NCBI RefSeq assembly: GCF_902706095.1
Contig: NZ_CACSJP010000004.1
Location: 339,927-403,926 of the forward strand
Direction: 5' to 3'
Source: Rhizobium sp. 18065
Lineage (GTDB): Bacteria > Pseudomonadota > Alphaproteobacteria > Rhizobiales > Rhizobiaceae
DNA: 64,000 nucleotides
The position numbers and the translations under genes are program-made. The notes under the pieces were generated by a model that was not told the origin of the DNA, did no database searches, and saw only the letters and a list, made by a program, of their open reading frames with translations. Of this stretch, positions 49,698 through 59,851 are shown one piece after another; positions within the stretch are counted from its first letter, which is position 1; the number at the start of each line of letters is the position of its first letter.

Positions 49698-50109
49698 GAT
49701 GAGTTTCCCGGGGGTTGGAAGGAGTGATCGCGAGCTTAGGCATTTCCGTGTCGCTATCAATCCGGTCCGCGGCGGAACGTGTCGCTTTCTTGCAGTCCGC
49801 AAGAAGTGCATCACTGACCTATTCGAGTGGGAAAGAAAATTGCGTATGCGGCGCATCAGTGGCAACTTAGCGTCGGAAGCCGGTTAATTTTCCTGGCGCG
49901 ATCTTGCGTGAGCGTTTACTTTCTGTCATAGAAAATTCGAAATTAGGTCAGACTAGTTGACCTAATTCTGGTTTCTGAGGTTAAGGGTTTGGGTGTCCTT
50001 GCCTGGTGGTGCGGTCCAGGTGGATCGCGGATCGCCAGAATGGATGCATCCGGCTGATGGTTCCAGGCAGGCGAGCCCGAGTGGATCGGGCCTATTTGGA
50101 GGGAAGGCA
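49698..50109. other. Intergenic region between threonine aldolase and gltB
   Basis: About 410 bases without a gene. AT-rich around 49880-49970. It carries a 27-base inverted repeat (next entry) and the gltB leader, which ends in the strong ribosome site GGAGGGAAGG. Confidence 0.6.
49941..49967. promoter_or_regulatory. Perfect inverted repeat upstream of gltB
   Basis: AATTAGGTCA (49941-49950), spacer GACTAGT, TGACCTAATT (49958-49967). Arms are exactly complementary over 10 bases. It has the shape of a dimeric repressor or activator site and lies about 140 bases before the gltB start. TTGACC within the right arm could double as a -35 element. Confidence 0.6.
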
Positions 50110-53100
50110 ATGACGAAGATGACGCCATCCGACGAGATCGTTCAGGGCGCTGCCGAGCGCACATCTGAGGTCCGAGGCATTCGGCAGAACACGTATGGTC
50201 TTCCGGCCAAGCAGGGTCTTTACGATCCGCGCAACGAGCATGATGCCTGCGGCGTCGGCTTCATCGCCCATATGAAGGGCGTCAAGTCGCACCAGATCGT
50301 CAAGGACGGCCTGTTCATCCTTGAAAACCTCACCCATCGCGGTGCCGTCGGCGCCGATCCCCTGATGGGCGATGGTGCGGGCATTCTCGTGCAGATCCCG
50401 GATCGTTTCTTCCGCGAGGAAATGGCGAGCCAGGGTATCGTCCTGCCGAAGGCTGGCGAATATGCCGTCGGCCATTTCTTCTTCCCGCAGGACGAAGAGC
50501 AGATCGCGCATTTCAAGAAGGTCATCGCGGAAGTCTGTTCCGCCGAAGGCCAGCACCTGATCGGTTACCGCGACGTGCCGGTCGACAATTCCTCGCTGTC
50601 CAAGGCGCCGGAGATTGCCGCGACCGAGCCGCGCCAGATCCAGGTCTTCATCGGTGCCGGCCGCGATGCCGCGACCCAGGAGCAGTTCGAGCGCCGGCTT
50701 TTCCTGCTGCGCAAGGTGATCTCCAACCGCATCTATGACCAGTATGGTGGCGAGGAGACCGGCTTCTATCCCGTGTCGCTGTCGTCCTCGACCATCGTCT
50801 ACAAGGGCATGTTCCTCGCCTATCAGGTTGGTGCCTATTACAAGGACCTCGCCGATCCGCGCTTCGAATCGGCCGTGGCCCTGGTGCACCAGCGCTTTTC
50901 GACCAATACCTTCCCGTCGTGGAAGCTGGCGCATCCGTATCGCATGGTCGCCCATAACGGCGAAATCAACACGCTGCGCGGCAATGTCAACTGGATGGCG
51001 GCCCGTCAGGCGTCCGTCTCTTCGCCGCTGTTCGGTGACGATATCTCCAAGCTCTGGCCGATCTCCTACGAAGGCCAGTCGGACACGGCCTGTTTCGACA
51101 ACGCGCTCGAATTCCTGCAGCGTGGTGGCTATTCGCTCGCCCATGCGGTGATGATGCTGATCCCGGAAGCCTGGTCGGGCAACCAGTCGATGAGCCCGGA
51201 GCGCAAGGCGTTCTACGAATATCATGCAGCCCTGATGGAGCCGTGGGACGGTCCGGCAGCGGTCTGCTTTACCGACGGCCGCCAGATCGGCGCAACGCTC
51301 GACCGCAACGGCCTGCGGCCGGCCCGCTATCTCGTCACCGACGACGACCGCATCATCCTGGCTTCTGAAGCCGGCACGCTGCCGGTGCCGGAAGAGCGCA
51401 TCATCAAGAAGTGGCGCCTGCAGCCGGGCAAGATGCTGCTGATCGACATGGCGGAAGGCCGCATCATTTCCGACCAGGAAGTGAAGTCGCAACTCGCCGG
51501 CAGTCATCCCTATCGCAAGTGGCTGGATCGCACCCAGTTGATCCTGGAAGAGTTGAAGCCGGTCGAGCCGCGGGCGTTGCGTCGCGACGTGTCGCTGCTC
51601 GATCGCCAGCAGGCTTTCGGCTACACGACCGAAGACACCAAGATCCTGATGTCGCCGATGGCGACCACGGGCCAGGAAGCTATCGGCTCGATGGGCACCG
51701 ATACGCCGATCTCGGCGATGTCGTCGAAGTCGAAGATGCTCTATACCTATTTCAAGCAGAACTTCGCCCAGGTGACCAACCCGCCGATCGACCCGATCCG
51801 CGAGGAGCTGGTGATGAGCCTGGTGTCGTTCATTGGCCCGCGTCCGAACATTCTCGACCATGAGGGTGCAGCGAATGCCAAGCGGCTGGAAGTGCGCCAG
51901 CCGATCCTGACCAATGGCGATCTCGAAAAGATCCGCTCGATCGGCCACACGGAAGACCGTTTCGACACCAAGACACTCGATTTCACCTATGATGTCGAAC
52001 GCGGTGCCGAAGGCATGCCGGAGATGCTCGACCGGTTGTGCGAGCGTGCCGAGGCGGCCGTACGCGGTGGCTACAACATCATCGTACTGTCTGACCGTCA
52101 GGTTGGCCCGGACCGCATCGCGATCCCGGCGCTGCTGGCAACCGCTGCCGTGCATCACCACCTGATCCGCAAGGGGCTTCGCACCTCGGTCGGCATCGTG
52201 GTGGAATCGGGCGAGCCGCGCGAAGTGCATCACTTCTGCTGTCTCGCCGGCTACGGCGCCGAGGCGATCAACCCCTATCTCGCCTTTGACACACTGCTCG
52301 ACATGCACAAGCACAACGAGTTTCCGAAGGAAGTGTCGGAAGACGAGGTCGTCTATCGCTATATCAAGGCGGTCGGAAAGGGCATTCTCAAGGTCATGTC
52401 GAAGATGGGCATCTCGACCTACCAGTCCTATTGCGGCGCGCAGATCTTCGATGCGATCGGCCTGTCGTCGGAACTGGTCGAGAAGTATTTCTTCGGCACT
52501 GCCACGACCATCGAAGGCATCGGCCTGTCCGAAATCGCCGACGAAACGACCAGCCGTCACAGCTCGGCCTTCGGCAAGGATCCGATTCTGGCCTCGACGC
52601 TCGAGATCGGTGGCGAATACGCCTATCGCATGCGCGGCGAAAACCACGCGTGGAGCCCGGACTCGATTGCCTCGCTGCAGCATGCGGTTCGCGGCAACAG
52701 CCAGGAGCGCTACCGCGAATTCGCCGAGATGGTGAATGACAGCGCGCTTCGTATGAACACCATCCGTGGCCTGTTCAAGATAAAGTCGGCCGAAGATCTT
52801 GGTCGCAAGCCGGTGTCGATCGACGAGGTCGAGTCTGCCGCCGATATCGTCAAGCGTTTCTCGACAGGCGCGATGTCCTTCGGCTCGATCTCCAGGGAGG
52901 CGCATACGACGCTGGCGATCGCGATGAACAGGATCGGCGGCAAGTCGAACACCGGCGAAGGCGGCGAGGAAAGCGATCGCTACCTGCCGCTGAAGAACGG
53001 TGCTGCCAACCCGGAGCGTTCGGCGATCAAGCAGATCGCGTCCGGCCGCTTTGGCGTGACCACCGAATATCTGGTCAATGCCGACATGCTGCAGATCAAG

Positions 53101-54834
53101 GTCGCCCAGGGTGCCAAGCCCGGCGAAGGCGGTCAGCTGCCCGGCCACAAGGTCGATGCGACCGTTGCCAAGACCCGCCATTCGACACCGGGTGTCGGCC
53201 TGATCTCGCCGCCGCCGCATCACGATATCTATTCGATCGAAGACCTGGCGCAGCTGATCTACGACCTGAAGAACGTCAACCCGGAAGCCGATGTCTCGGT
53301 CAAGCTGGTCTCGGAAGTGGGCGTCGGTACGGTTGCCGCTGGTGTCGCCAAGGCGCGTGCCGACCATATTACCGTCTCGGGCTTCGATGGCGGCACCGGT
53401 GCGTCTCCGTTGACGTCGCTGAAGCATGCCGGTAGCCCATGGGAAATCGGCCTTGCCGAAACCCAGCAGACGCTGGTGCTGAACGGTCTGCGTTCGCGCA
53501 TCGCCCTGCAGGTCGACGGCGGCCTGAAGACGGGTCGCGATGTGATCATCGGTGCGCTGCTCGGTGCTGACGAGTTCGGTTTTGCGACGGCTCCGTTGAT
53601 CGCTGCCGGCTGCATCATGATGCGCAAGTGCCATCTGAACACCTGCCCGGTGGGGGTGGCGACACAGGACCCGGTTCTGCGCAAGCGCTTCAAGGGAACG
53701 CCGGAACATGTCATCAACTACTTCTTCTTCGTTGCCGAAGAAGTGCGCGAGATCCTCGCCTCGCTCGGCTTGACCCGGCTGGACGAGATCATCGGCGCTT
53801 CCGAATTGCTCGAAAAGGATGACATGCTGGCGCATTGGAAGGCCAAGGGGCTCGACTTCTCGAAGATCTTCCACAAGGTCGACGCGCCGAAGGACGCCAC
53901 CTACTGGACCGAACGCCAGAAGCACCCGATCGATGACATTCTCGATCGCAAGCTGATCGAGAAGGCAATGCCGGCTCTCGAAAGCAAACAGCCGGTGGTG
54001 TTTGACGTCGATATCAAGAATGTCGACCGGTCGGCCGGAGCCATGCTTTCGGGCGAAATTGCCAAGCGTTATGGCCACAAGGGCCTGAAGGACGATACGA
54101 TCCACGTCACGCTGACAGGCACGGCGGGTCAGTCGTTCGGCGCGTTCCTGGCGCGCGGCATCACCTTCGATCTGGTTGGCGACGGCAATGACTATGTCGG
54201 CAAGGGGCTTTCGGGTGGCCGCATCATCGTGCGCCCGCCGGAAAACACCCGGATCATCGCCGAGGAATCGATCATTGTCGGCAATACGGTTCTCTATGGC
54301 GCGATCGCCGGCGAGTGCTATTTCCGTGGTGTGGCCGGCGAGCGGTTCGCTGTGCGCAACTCGGGCTCGATTGCGGTTGTCGAGGGTGTGGGCGACCATG
54401 GCTGCGAATACATGACGGGCGGTGTCGTCGTCGTGCTCGGCCAGACAGGCCGCAACTTCGCAGCGGGCATGTCGGGCGGCGTGGCCTATGTGCTCGACGA
54501 GACGGGCGATTTCGCCAAGCGCTGCAACATGGCGATGGTCGAACTTGAGCCGGTTCCGGAAGAGGACGACATGCTCGAGAAGCTGCATCACCATGGTGGC
54601 GATCTGATGCACAAGGGCCTTGTCGACGTGTCGGGCGACATGACCCGTCACGACGAGGAGCGTCTCTACCAGCTGATCTCAAACCATCTGCACTACACGG
54701 GCTCGAACCGTGCCAAGCAGATCCTCGACAGCTGGGCCGAATTCCGCCCGAAGTTCCGCAAAGTCATGCCGGTCGAATACCGTCGGGCGCTGGAGGAAAT
54801 GGAACGCATGCGGATGGGCGTGGCTGCGGAATAA
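50110..54834 (+). CDS. gltB: Glutamate synthase (NADPH) large subunit
   Basis: Makes two glutamate from glutamine and 2-oxoglutarate. 1574 residues. The N-terminal class II amidotransferase has Cys47 in [15 protein letters not shown], which becomes the N-terminus after processing. The FMN-binding synthase domain follows, with [10 protein letters not shown] and the 3Fe-4S cysteines 1168, 1174 and 1179 in [15 protein letters not shown]; the GXGXG beta-helix ends the chain. ATG 50110 has GGAGGGAAGG upstream. gltD lies 750 bases on, separated by a vapBC pair. Confidence 0.97.
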   Translation: MTKMTPSDEIVQGAAERTSEVRGIRQNTYGLPAKQGLYDPRNEHDACGVGFIAHMKGVKSHQIVKDGLFILENLTHRGAVGADPLMGDGAGILVQIPDRFFREEMASQGIVLPKAGEYAVGHFFFPQDEEQIAHFKKVIAEVCSAEGQHLIGYRDVPVDNSSLSKAPEIAATEPRQIQVFIGAGRDAATQEQFERRLFLLRKVISNRIYDQYGGEETGFYPVSLSSSTIVYKGMFLAYQVGAYYKDLADPRFESAVALVHQRFSTNTFPSWKLAHPYRMVAHNGEINTLRGNVNWMAARQASVSSPLFGDDISKLWPISYEGQSDTACFDNALEFLQRGGYSLAHAVMMLIPEAWSGNQSMSPERKAFYEYHAALMEPWDGPAAVCFTDGRQIGATLDRNGLRPARYLVTDDDRIILASEAGTLPVPEERIIKKWRLQPGKMLLIDMAEGRIISDQEVKSQLAGSHPYRKWLDRTQLILEELKPVEPRALRRDVSLLDRQQAFGYTTEDTKILMSPMATTGQEAIGSMGTDTPISAMSSKSKMLYTYFKQNFAQVTNPPIDPIREELVMSLVSFIGPRPNILDHEGAANAKRLEVRQPILTNGDLEKIRSIGHTEDRFDTKTLDFTYDVERGAEGMPEMLDRLCERAEAAVRGGYNIIVLSDRQVGPDRIAIPALLATAAVHHHLIRKGLRTSVGIVVESGEPREVHHFCCLAGYGAEAINPYLAFDTLLDMHKHNEFPKEVSEDEVVYRYIKAVGKGILKVMSKMGISTYQSYCGAQIFDAIGLSSELVEKYFFGTATTIEGIGLSEIADETTSRHSSAFGKDPILASTLEIGGEYAYRMRGENHAWSPDSIASLQHAVRGNSQERYREFAEMVNDSALRMNTIRGLFKIKSAEDLGRKPVSIDEVESAADIVKRFSTGAMSFGSISREAHTTLAIAMNRIGGKSNTGEGGEESDRYLPLKNGAANPERSAIKQIASGRFGVTTEYLVNADMLQIKVAQGAKPGEGGQLPGHKVDATVAKTRHSTPGVGLISPPPHHDIYSIEDLAQLIYDLKNVNPEADVSVKLVSEVGVGTVAAGVAKARADHITVSGFDGGTGASPLTSLKHAGSPWEIGLAETQQTLVLNGLRSRIALQVDGGLKTGRDVIIGALLGADEFGFATAPLIAAGCIMMRKCHLNTCPVGVATQDPVLRKRFKGTPEHVINYFFFVAEEVREILASLGLTRLDEIIGASELLEKDDMLAHWKAKGLDFSKIFHKVDAPKDATYWTERQKHPIDDILDRKLIEKAMPALESKQPVVFDVDIKNVDRSAGAMLSGEIAKRYGHKGLKDDTIHVTLTGTAGQSFGAFLARGITFDLVGDGNDYVGKGLSGGRIIVRPPENTRIIAEESIIVGNTVLYGAIAGECYFRGVAGERFAVRNSGSIAVVEGVGDHGCEYMTGGVVVVLGQTGRNFAAGMSGGVAYVLDETGDFAKRCNMAMVELEPVPEEDDMLEKLHHHGGDLMHKGLVDVSGDMTRHDEERLYQLISNHLHYTGSNRAKQILDSWAEFRPKFRKVMPVEYRRALEEMERMRMGVAAE

Positions 54835-54854
54835 GTTCTAAAGGCCGAGAAGCT

Positions 54855-54877
54855 GTGATATGCTTTTGGCATATCAC
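54855..54877. promoter_or_regulatory. VapB operator palindrome
   Basis: Perfect inverted repeat GTGATATGC-TTTTG-GCATATCAC, 16 bases before the vapB start and 20 bases after the gltB stop. It has the form of toxin-antitoxin autoregulatory sites. Confidence 0.7.
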
Positions 54878-54893
54878 GAAGATGGAGCCTGAC

Positions 54894-55166
54894 ATGAACG
54901 AGCATGTGAAAGACACTGGTGAAGGTGGCGAGGTTGCAGTCGCCATCTTCAAAAATGGTCGGAGCCGGGCGGTTCGCATCCCGAAGGAGTTCGATCTTGA
55001 AGGTGATCGCGCCGTCATGGTGCGGCAACCGGATGGCTCGATCCTCATGCGGACGGCGGTGACCGCAGGCTTGATCGAGTATCTCAAGCAGGCAGAAGCC
55101 TGGAGCGGAGAGGACTTCGTTGGGAATGACGAAGATCTGGCGCCGCTGCGTGAGGTCGAGATCTGA
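54894..55166 (+). CDS. vapB: VapB-type (AbrB/VagC-like) antitoxin
   Basis: 90 residues. VAVAIFKNGRSRAVRIPKEF followed by DRAVMVRQPDG is the swapped-hairpin DNA-binding fold of VapB/VagC antitoxins; the acidic C-terminal tail (WSGEDFVGNDEDL) would wrap the toxin. The ATG at 54894 has GGAG six bases upstream. It shares a base with vapC (TGATG). It likely binds the GATATGC palindrome just upstream. Confidence 0.88.
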   Translation: MNEHVKDTGEGGEVAVAIFKNGRSRAVRIPKEFDLEGDRAVMVRQPDGSILMRTAVTAGLIEYLKQAEAWSGEDFVGNDEDLAPLREVEI

Positions 55167-55561
55167 TGGGGTACATGCTCGATACCAACATCGTTTCGGC
55201 GATCGTGAGGGATCCGCGTGGAAAGGTTCTCGAACGGCTACTCGAAGTTGGAGAAGAGAATGCCTTCATCAGCATCATCACTCATGGTGAGATCTGGTAC
55301 GGCGTGAAGAAGAACGGCTCCGAGGAGCTGTCGCACAAGGTGTCAGCGGTGACGCGGCGCCTCTATGTGGCCCCCCTCCAACTGCCGACCGACCAACGTT
55401 ACGCCGAGGTCCGGCTGGCGTTGAGACAAGGGAAGAATATCGGTCCAAACGATCTTTGGATCGCGGCACATGCGCTGGCGCTGGACGCTGTGCTGGTGAC
55501 GGACAACGAAAGTGAATTTTCCCGGGTTCCGGGATTGAAGATCGAGAATTGGCTGCGATAG
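55166..55561 (+). CDS. vapC: VapC-type PIN-domain ribonuclease toxin
   Basis: 131 residues. All four acidic residues of the PIN site are present: Asp6 (MLDTNIVS), Glu42 (THGEIWYG), Asp96 (PNDLWIAAHA) and Asp113 (VTDNESEF). VapC toxins cut specific RNAs such as initiator tRNA when freed from VapB. Lower GC than gltB (53% over 55201-55260) suggests acquisition. The gene ends 24 bases before gltD. Confidence 0.9.
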   Translation: MGYMLDTNIVSAIVRDPRGKVLERLLEVGEENAFISIITHGEIWYGVKKNGSEELSHKVSAVTRRLYVAPLQLPTDQRYAEVRLALRQGKNIGPNDLWIAAHALALDAVLVTDNESEFSRVPGLKIENWLR

Positions 55562-55585
55562 CGGCGGAGATTGAGGGAATTAGAC

Positions 55586-57040
55586 ATGGGCAAGGTTACA
55601 GGTTTCATGGAAATCGACCGGCAGGTGGCGAAGTATCAGCCGGCTTCCGATCGTATTCGCCATTTCCGCGAATTCACTATCCCTATGTCGGATCCCGAGG
55701 TGACCAAGCAGGCGGCGCGCTGCATGGATTGCGGCATTCCCTATTGCCATGGTCCGACCGGCTGCCCGGTGCATAACCAGATCCCTGACTGGAACGACCT
55801 CGTCTATAACAACAAGTGGGAAGAGGCGATCCGCAACCTCCATTCCACCAACAACTTCCCGGAGTTTACCGGTCGCGTCTGTCCGGCGCCGTGCGAGGAA
55901 GCCTGCACGCTGAACCTCGAGGACGCGCCCGTGGCGATCAAGACGGTCGAGCAGGCAATTGCCGACAAGGCCTATGAGCTGGGCTTCATCGTGCCGCAAC
56001 CGGCGACCATCCATACCGGCAGACGCGTCGCCGTCATCGGGTCCGGTCCGTCGGGTCTGGCGGCTGCCCAGCAGCTCGGCCGCGCCGGCCATGAAGTGCA
56101 TGTCTATGAGCGCGAAACCAAGGCCGGCGGCCTGCTGCGCTACGGCATTCCGGATTTCAAGATGGAGAAGAACTTCATCGATCGCCGCGTCGAGCAGATG
56201 AAGGGCGAAAACGTCACCTTCCACTACGGCGTCAATGTTGGCGTCGATGTGACGGTCGAGTCACTGCGTGCCGACTACGATGCCGTGCTCTATTGCGGTG
56301 GCTCGGAAACGCCGCGTGAGGCCGGTATTCCCGGCGTCGAGCTGCATGGCGTACATGATGCCATGCCGTATCTGGTGCAGCAGAACCGCCGCGTCGGCCG
56401 CGAGAACATCGACAGCAACGGCTGGCCGTCCGATCCGATCCTGGCCGGCGGCAAGCATGTCGTGGTCGTCGGTGGCGGCGATACGGCATCCGACTGCGTC
56501 GGCACGGCCTTCCGCCAGGGCGCCGTCAAGGTGACCCAGCTCGACATCCGTCCGCGCCCGCCACAGACGGAGGACAAGCTGGCGATCTGGCCATTCTGGG
56601 CGACAAAGATGCGCACATCCTCGTCACAGGCCGAAGGTGCAAACCGCGAATTCCAGGTGGCGACACTGGAATTTGTTGGCGAAGACGGCGTGCTGACCGG
56701 CGTGAAGTGCTGCCAGGTCGATGACAAGCGCAAGCCGATCCCCGGCACCGAGTTCATCATCAAGGCCGATCTCGGCTTCATCGCGATCGGCTTCAGCGGC
56801 CCGTTCACCGACAGCGTGCTGAAGGAAATGAACGGCCAGCTGACGCTCAACACCGATCGTCGTGGCTCGACCAATGTCGTGGCCGACGACAAGGACTACC
56901 GAACCTCTGTCGACAAGCTCTGGGCAGCCGGCGACGTGCGCCGTGGCCAGTCGCTGGTCGTCTGGGCAATCCGCGAAGGCCGTCAGGCGGCGCGCGCCAT
57001 CGACGAGGCCCTGATGGGATCAAGCGTTCTGCCAAGGTAA
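55586..57040 (+). CDS. gltD: Glutamate synthase small subunit
   Basis: 484 residues; passes electrons from NADPH through FAD and iron-sulfur clusters to GltB. N-terminal cysteines 46, 49, 54 and 60 (ARCMDCGIPYCHGPTGC) and a second set (GRVCPAPCEEACTLN) bind 4Fe-4S clusters. FAD loop VIGSGPSGLAAAQQLGRAG and NADPH loop VVVGGGDTASDCVGTA follow. ATG 55586 has GAGGGAA upstream. Normally next to gltB; here vapBC intervenes. Confidence 0.96.
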   Translation: MGKVTGFMEIDRQVAKYQPASDRIRHFREFTIPMSDPEVTKQAARCMDCGIPYCHGPTGCPVHNQIPDWNDLVYNNKWEEAIRNLHSTNNFPEFTGRVCPAPCEEACTLNLEDAPVAIKTVEQAIADKAYELGFIVPQPATIHTGRRVAVIGSGPSGLAAAQQLGRAGHEVHVYERETKAGGLLRYGIPDFKMEKNFIDRRVEQMKGENVTFHYGVNVGVDVTVESLRADYDAVLYCGGSETPREAGIPGVELHGVHDAMPYLVQQNRRVGRENIDSNGWPSDPILAGGKHVVVVGGGDTASDCVGTAFRQGAVKVTQLDIRPRPPQTEDKLAIWPFWATKMRTSSSQAEGANREFQVATLEFVGEDGVLTGVKCCQVDDKRKPIPGTEFIIKADLGFIAIGFSGPFTDSVLKEMNGQLTLNTDRRGSTNVVADDKDYRTSVDKLWAAGDVRRGQSLVVWAIREGRQAARAIDEALMGSSVLPR

Positions 57041-57062
57041 GGGGTCGGGATACTTGTACGAA

Positions 57063-57091
57063 AAGGGTCGCCTTTCGGGCGGCCCTTTTTT
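57063..57091 (+). terminator. Rho-independent terminator of gltD
   Basis: Ten-bp stem AAGGGTCGCC / GGCGGCCCTT (one wobble) with loop TTTCG, then a run of T. Confidence 0.85.
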
Positions 57092-57119
57092 GTGGCCCAG
57101 ATTGTACGGATGATCAGCG

Positions 57120-58331
57120 TCAGCGGGTAATGGTCGGGGCCGCGGCCGCTATCGGCAGTCGAACGTCATCGACGCGTCCGGCCGGTGGGTCCGGCAAATG
57201 GCCGTTCTGCACCAACTGTTCGCGGGCCGTGATCAAGGTCGAGGTGGGCATGGGTTGGCCACCGAGCAATTCGGTGGCGCCGTCAAGCTCCGGATCGAAG
57301 AGGTCCATCGGCGGCGTCGAGACGATACTTTTCATCTCGGATGGCGGCATATTGACCAGTTCCGGCAGGTTGCTGGCGTCGAGACGGACAAGATCCGGGC
57401 TGGTCATGTCGCCAAGATGGCGACGGACCGATTTTTCCACGTAGAAGGCGAGCTTGCGCTTGCCGGGTGCCGTGAAGCCGATGCCGTCGGTGCCGCGCAG
57501 GCGCACGGGCTGACCGTTGATATCCGAGCCGGTGATGATGAAGCGTCCGTCCTGGTCGACGAAGCCGTCCCAGACATCGATGAATTCGCCCTTCTGGCGC
57601 TCAACGGCGGTGCGGTAGAGCGTATTCAGCCTCAGGGCGTCGGCTGTCATGTTCTGCGGTCTGAAGGCGGGCAGGCCGACCCAGATCAATGGCGTCTTGC
57701 TGCGCGTCACCACCTCTGCCAGTCGGTTCACCCGCGCCTCATAGGCGGTGAACCAGCCGTCGGTGCGAAAATCCAGTTTGGCGTCCGGTGCAATGATCTG
57801 CTGACGGTCGTTGGCGCCGATCTGGACCACGACCACACTTGGTTTCAGTGTCTCGATCAGTGCAGGGAGTTCGCCGATCCAGTCGTAGTAGTCGACGCGA
57901 ACCAGTCCGGACGAGCCATTGGACCGCGTCTCGACCTTGACGCCGGGTGCTGTCTCGAAGGCGGTCTTCAGACCGTCGCCCAGGCCCCCGGCAACAAAGT
58001 CGCCGATCACCAGGACAGTCTTGGCGTTTTCCAGCTTTTCGGGCGGAGGTGCTACTGCCGCCGCACCGGTTGCGGGGTTCTTGGTCTTGATCTTGGTGAC
58101 GCTGCCGGCCGTCTTCTTGCGCGGCCGGACTTCGCGGATCGGTTTCTGCACTTCGCGCGGCGGGATATATTCGGGCTCCCGGGCGCCGAAAAGCATGTCG
58201 AACAGGTTGCGCCGACGCTCATACTGCTGGGCTTCGGCGGACGTGGAAAGCAGGGTGGTCGCGATCAGCACTGCCGACAGGACCAGCGCGCCGATACGGC
58301 TGAGGATAAGACGCTGTCGTCTCGATGCCAT
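57120..58331 (-). CDS. DUF459 SGNH-like exported protein lacking catalytic residues
   Basis: 403 residues. A signal peptide (cleavage near SAEA-QQ, residue 35) leads to a basic, Pro-rich linker and an SGNH-fold domain from about 104. The usual G-D-S-L block reads VIGDFVAGGLGDGL, with Phe112 in place of the nucleophile Ser, and the D-x-x-H block reads DGIGFT with Gly instead of His, while GAND is kept. It is therefore probably not an esterase; a structural or binding role in the envelope is possible. It ends close to the gltD terminator. Confidence 0.78.
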   Translation of the reverse strand: MASRRQRLILSRIGALVLSAVLIATTLLSTSAEAQQYERRRNLFDMLFGAREPEYIPPREVQKPIREVRPRKKTAGSVTKIKTKNPATGAAAVAPPPEKLENAKTVLVIGDFVAGGLGDGLKTAFETAPGVKVETRSNGSSGLVRVDYYDWIGELPALIETLKPSVVVVQIGANDRQQIIAPDAKLDFRTDGWFTAYEARVNRLAEVVTRSKTPLIWVGLPAFRPQNMTADALRLNTLYRTAVERQKGEFIDVWDGFVDQDGRFIITGSDINGQPVRLRGTDGIGFTAPGKRKLAFYVEKSVRRHLGDMTSPDLVRLDASNLPELVNMPPSEMKSIVSTPPMDLFDPELDGATELLGGQPMPTSTLITAREQLVQNGHLPDPPAGRVDDVRLPIAAAAPTITR

Positions 58332-58437
58332 GTCACTCGCCTTGATTTGCAGACTAAAAGCCGCGCGATCACCGTATTTGGATCGCGCGGCTTTCCAAGT
58401 CAATGGCCAAGTCAATGGCGGGTTGGCCCGCCTTGGA

Positions 58438-59649
58438 TCAGTTTCTCAGGGCGTCCAGAAGCGGACGCGATGGCTGGCCGTCGACGGACATGCCGAGGCG
58501 CCCCTGGATGGCGGAGATCGCTGCCTTCGAGCCGGAGCCGAAATTGCCGTCGATCTTGCCATCGTAATAGCCGAGCGCCTGCATGCGGGTCTGGAGCTCG
58601 AATTTTTCCTTGATGTCGAGCGTGCCCTGTGGGCGCGGCCAACTTTGCTTCATGCCGCCATAACCTGCCAGTTCGTCGGCCAGCAGGCCAACGCCGAGCG
58701 CGTAGCTGTCGGCGGCATTATAGCGCTTGAGGACGAAGAAATTCTTGGTCATCAGGAAGCCGGGGCCGCTGGCGCCACCGAGCAGCTTCAACTCGGCGCG
58801 TTCCGCACCATTCTTGAAGCCTTTGCCGGTTGGTCGGACAAAACCCAGAGCCTGCCACTGCGCGAGCGTCTTGGTTTGGCCGGCATAGGTGCTGCCGCCC
58901 TTCGGTACCACGGTCTCATAGCCCCAGGTCTTGCCTGTCTGCCAATTGTTCTTGGCAAGCAGGTTGGACGCGGTGGCCAGTGCATCGGGAATCGAGTGCC
59001 AGATGTCCTTCTCGCCATTGCCATCGGCATCGACGCCGTACAGAAGATAGCTGGACGGAATGAACTGGGTGTGCCCCATGGCGCCGGCCCAGGAACCCAT
59101 CAGGTTCTTGTTGGAGACGTCGCCGTTCTGCAGCATCTTCAAAGCCGCGATCAGCTGGGTTCGGGCATACTTGGCGCGCTTCTTGTCGGCATAGGCGAGG
59201 GTGGCCAGCGAACGCGGGACGTTGTGCAGGCGGTCCGGGCGCTCGAGGGCGGCGCCGTAATTCGATTCCATCGACCAGATGGCGACGATGATATGCTTGT
59301 CGACGCCGAAATGCTTTTCCAGGGCCGCCAGCGTGCGGCCGTGTTTGGCGATCATTTCCTGACCGACCTTGACGGTGTAGGGATTGACGCGGCTGTCCAG
59401 GTAATCCCAGATCTGCGACTTGAATTCGGGCTGATAGGCGGCCTTTTCCAGAACAAATTCATCCGGCGCCGTGACGCCGGCAAAGGCCTGGCGGTAGGTG
59501 CGCTCGGTGATGCCGCTTTTTGCGGCCGTGCTGTAGAAGCCATTGATCCACTTCTGGAATCCGGCGTCCGCCTGAGCCTGCACCGGCATCATGCTGGTGG
59601 CTATGGTCAAGACAATTGCGCCGAGAAGGCTGGGATGGTGTCGGTTCAT
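58438..59649 (-). CDS. Lytic murein transglycosylase (MltB family) with peptidoglycan-binding domain
   Basis: 403 residues. Signal peptide to about residue 27 (VQAQA-DAG). The SLT_2 domain holds the catalytic Glu128 in IWSMESNYGAAL, and GSWAGAMGHTQFIPSSYL is diagnostic. A C-terminal peptidoglycan-binding motif (residues 340-403: MQALGYYDGKIDGNFGSGSK) anchors it. It cuts glycan strands with 1,6-anhydro ends during wall turnover. ATG 59649 has GGGGAG six bases before it. Confidence 0.92.
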   Translation of the reverse strand: MNRHHPSLLGAIVLTIATSMMPVQAQADAGFQKWINGFYSTAAKSGITERTYRQAFAGVTAPDEFVLEKAAYQPEFKSQIWDYLDSRVNPYTVKVGQEMIAKHGRTLAALEKHFGVDKHIIVAIWSMESNYGAALERPDRLHNVPRSLATLAYADKKRAKYARTQLIAALKMLQNGDVSNKNLMGSWAGAMGHTQFIPSSYLLYGVDADGNGEKDIWHSIPDALATASNLLAKNNWQTGKTWGYETVVPKGGSTYAGQTKTLAQWQALGFVRPTGKGFKNGAERAELKLLGGASGPGFLMTKNFFVLKRYNAADSYALGVGLLADELAGYGGMKQSWPRPQGTLDIKEKFELQTRMQALGYYDGKIDGNFGSGSKAAISAIQGRLGMSVDGQPSRPLLDALRN

Positions 59650-59851
59650 GGGCATCTCCCCGTTCGTTCTACGGTTCGTACGACAGCTGGAACAAATGCT
59701 GTTCACCCTAGGTTAATGCTATTGCGTCAACAAACTCTTTACCATGCGCGGTATGCTCTCGCACCATCTTTGCGAATTCACTGCAAATGTATAGTAGTGA
59801 AGGCCCCGCGCCGTGACGACGTTAATCGATTAGATCCTCCAGGAGGAATGT

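Noticed and set aside
50092..54651. 1519-codon minus-strand frame opposite gltB
   Set aside because: Exactly antiparallel to a certain gene; composition is typical of a reverse shadow with no motifs.
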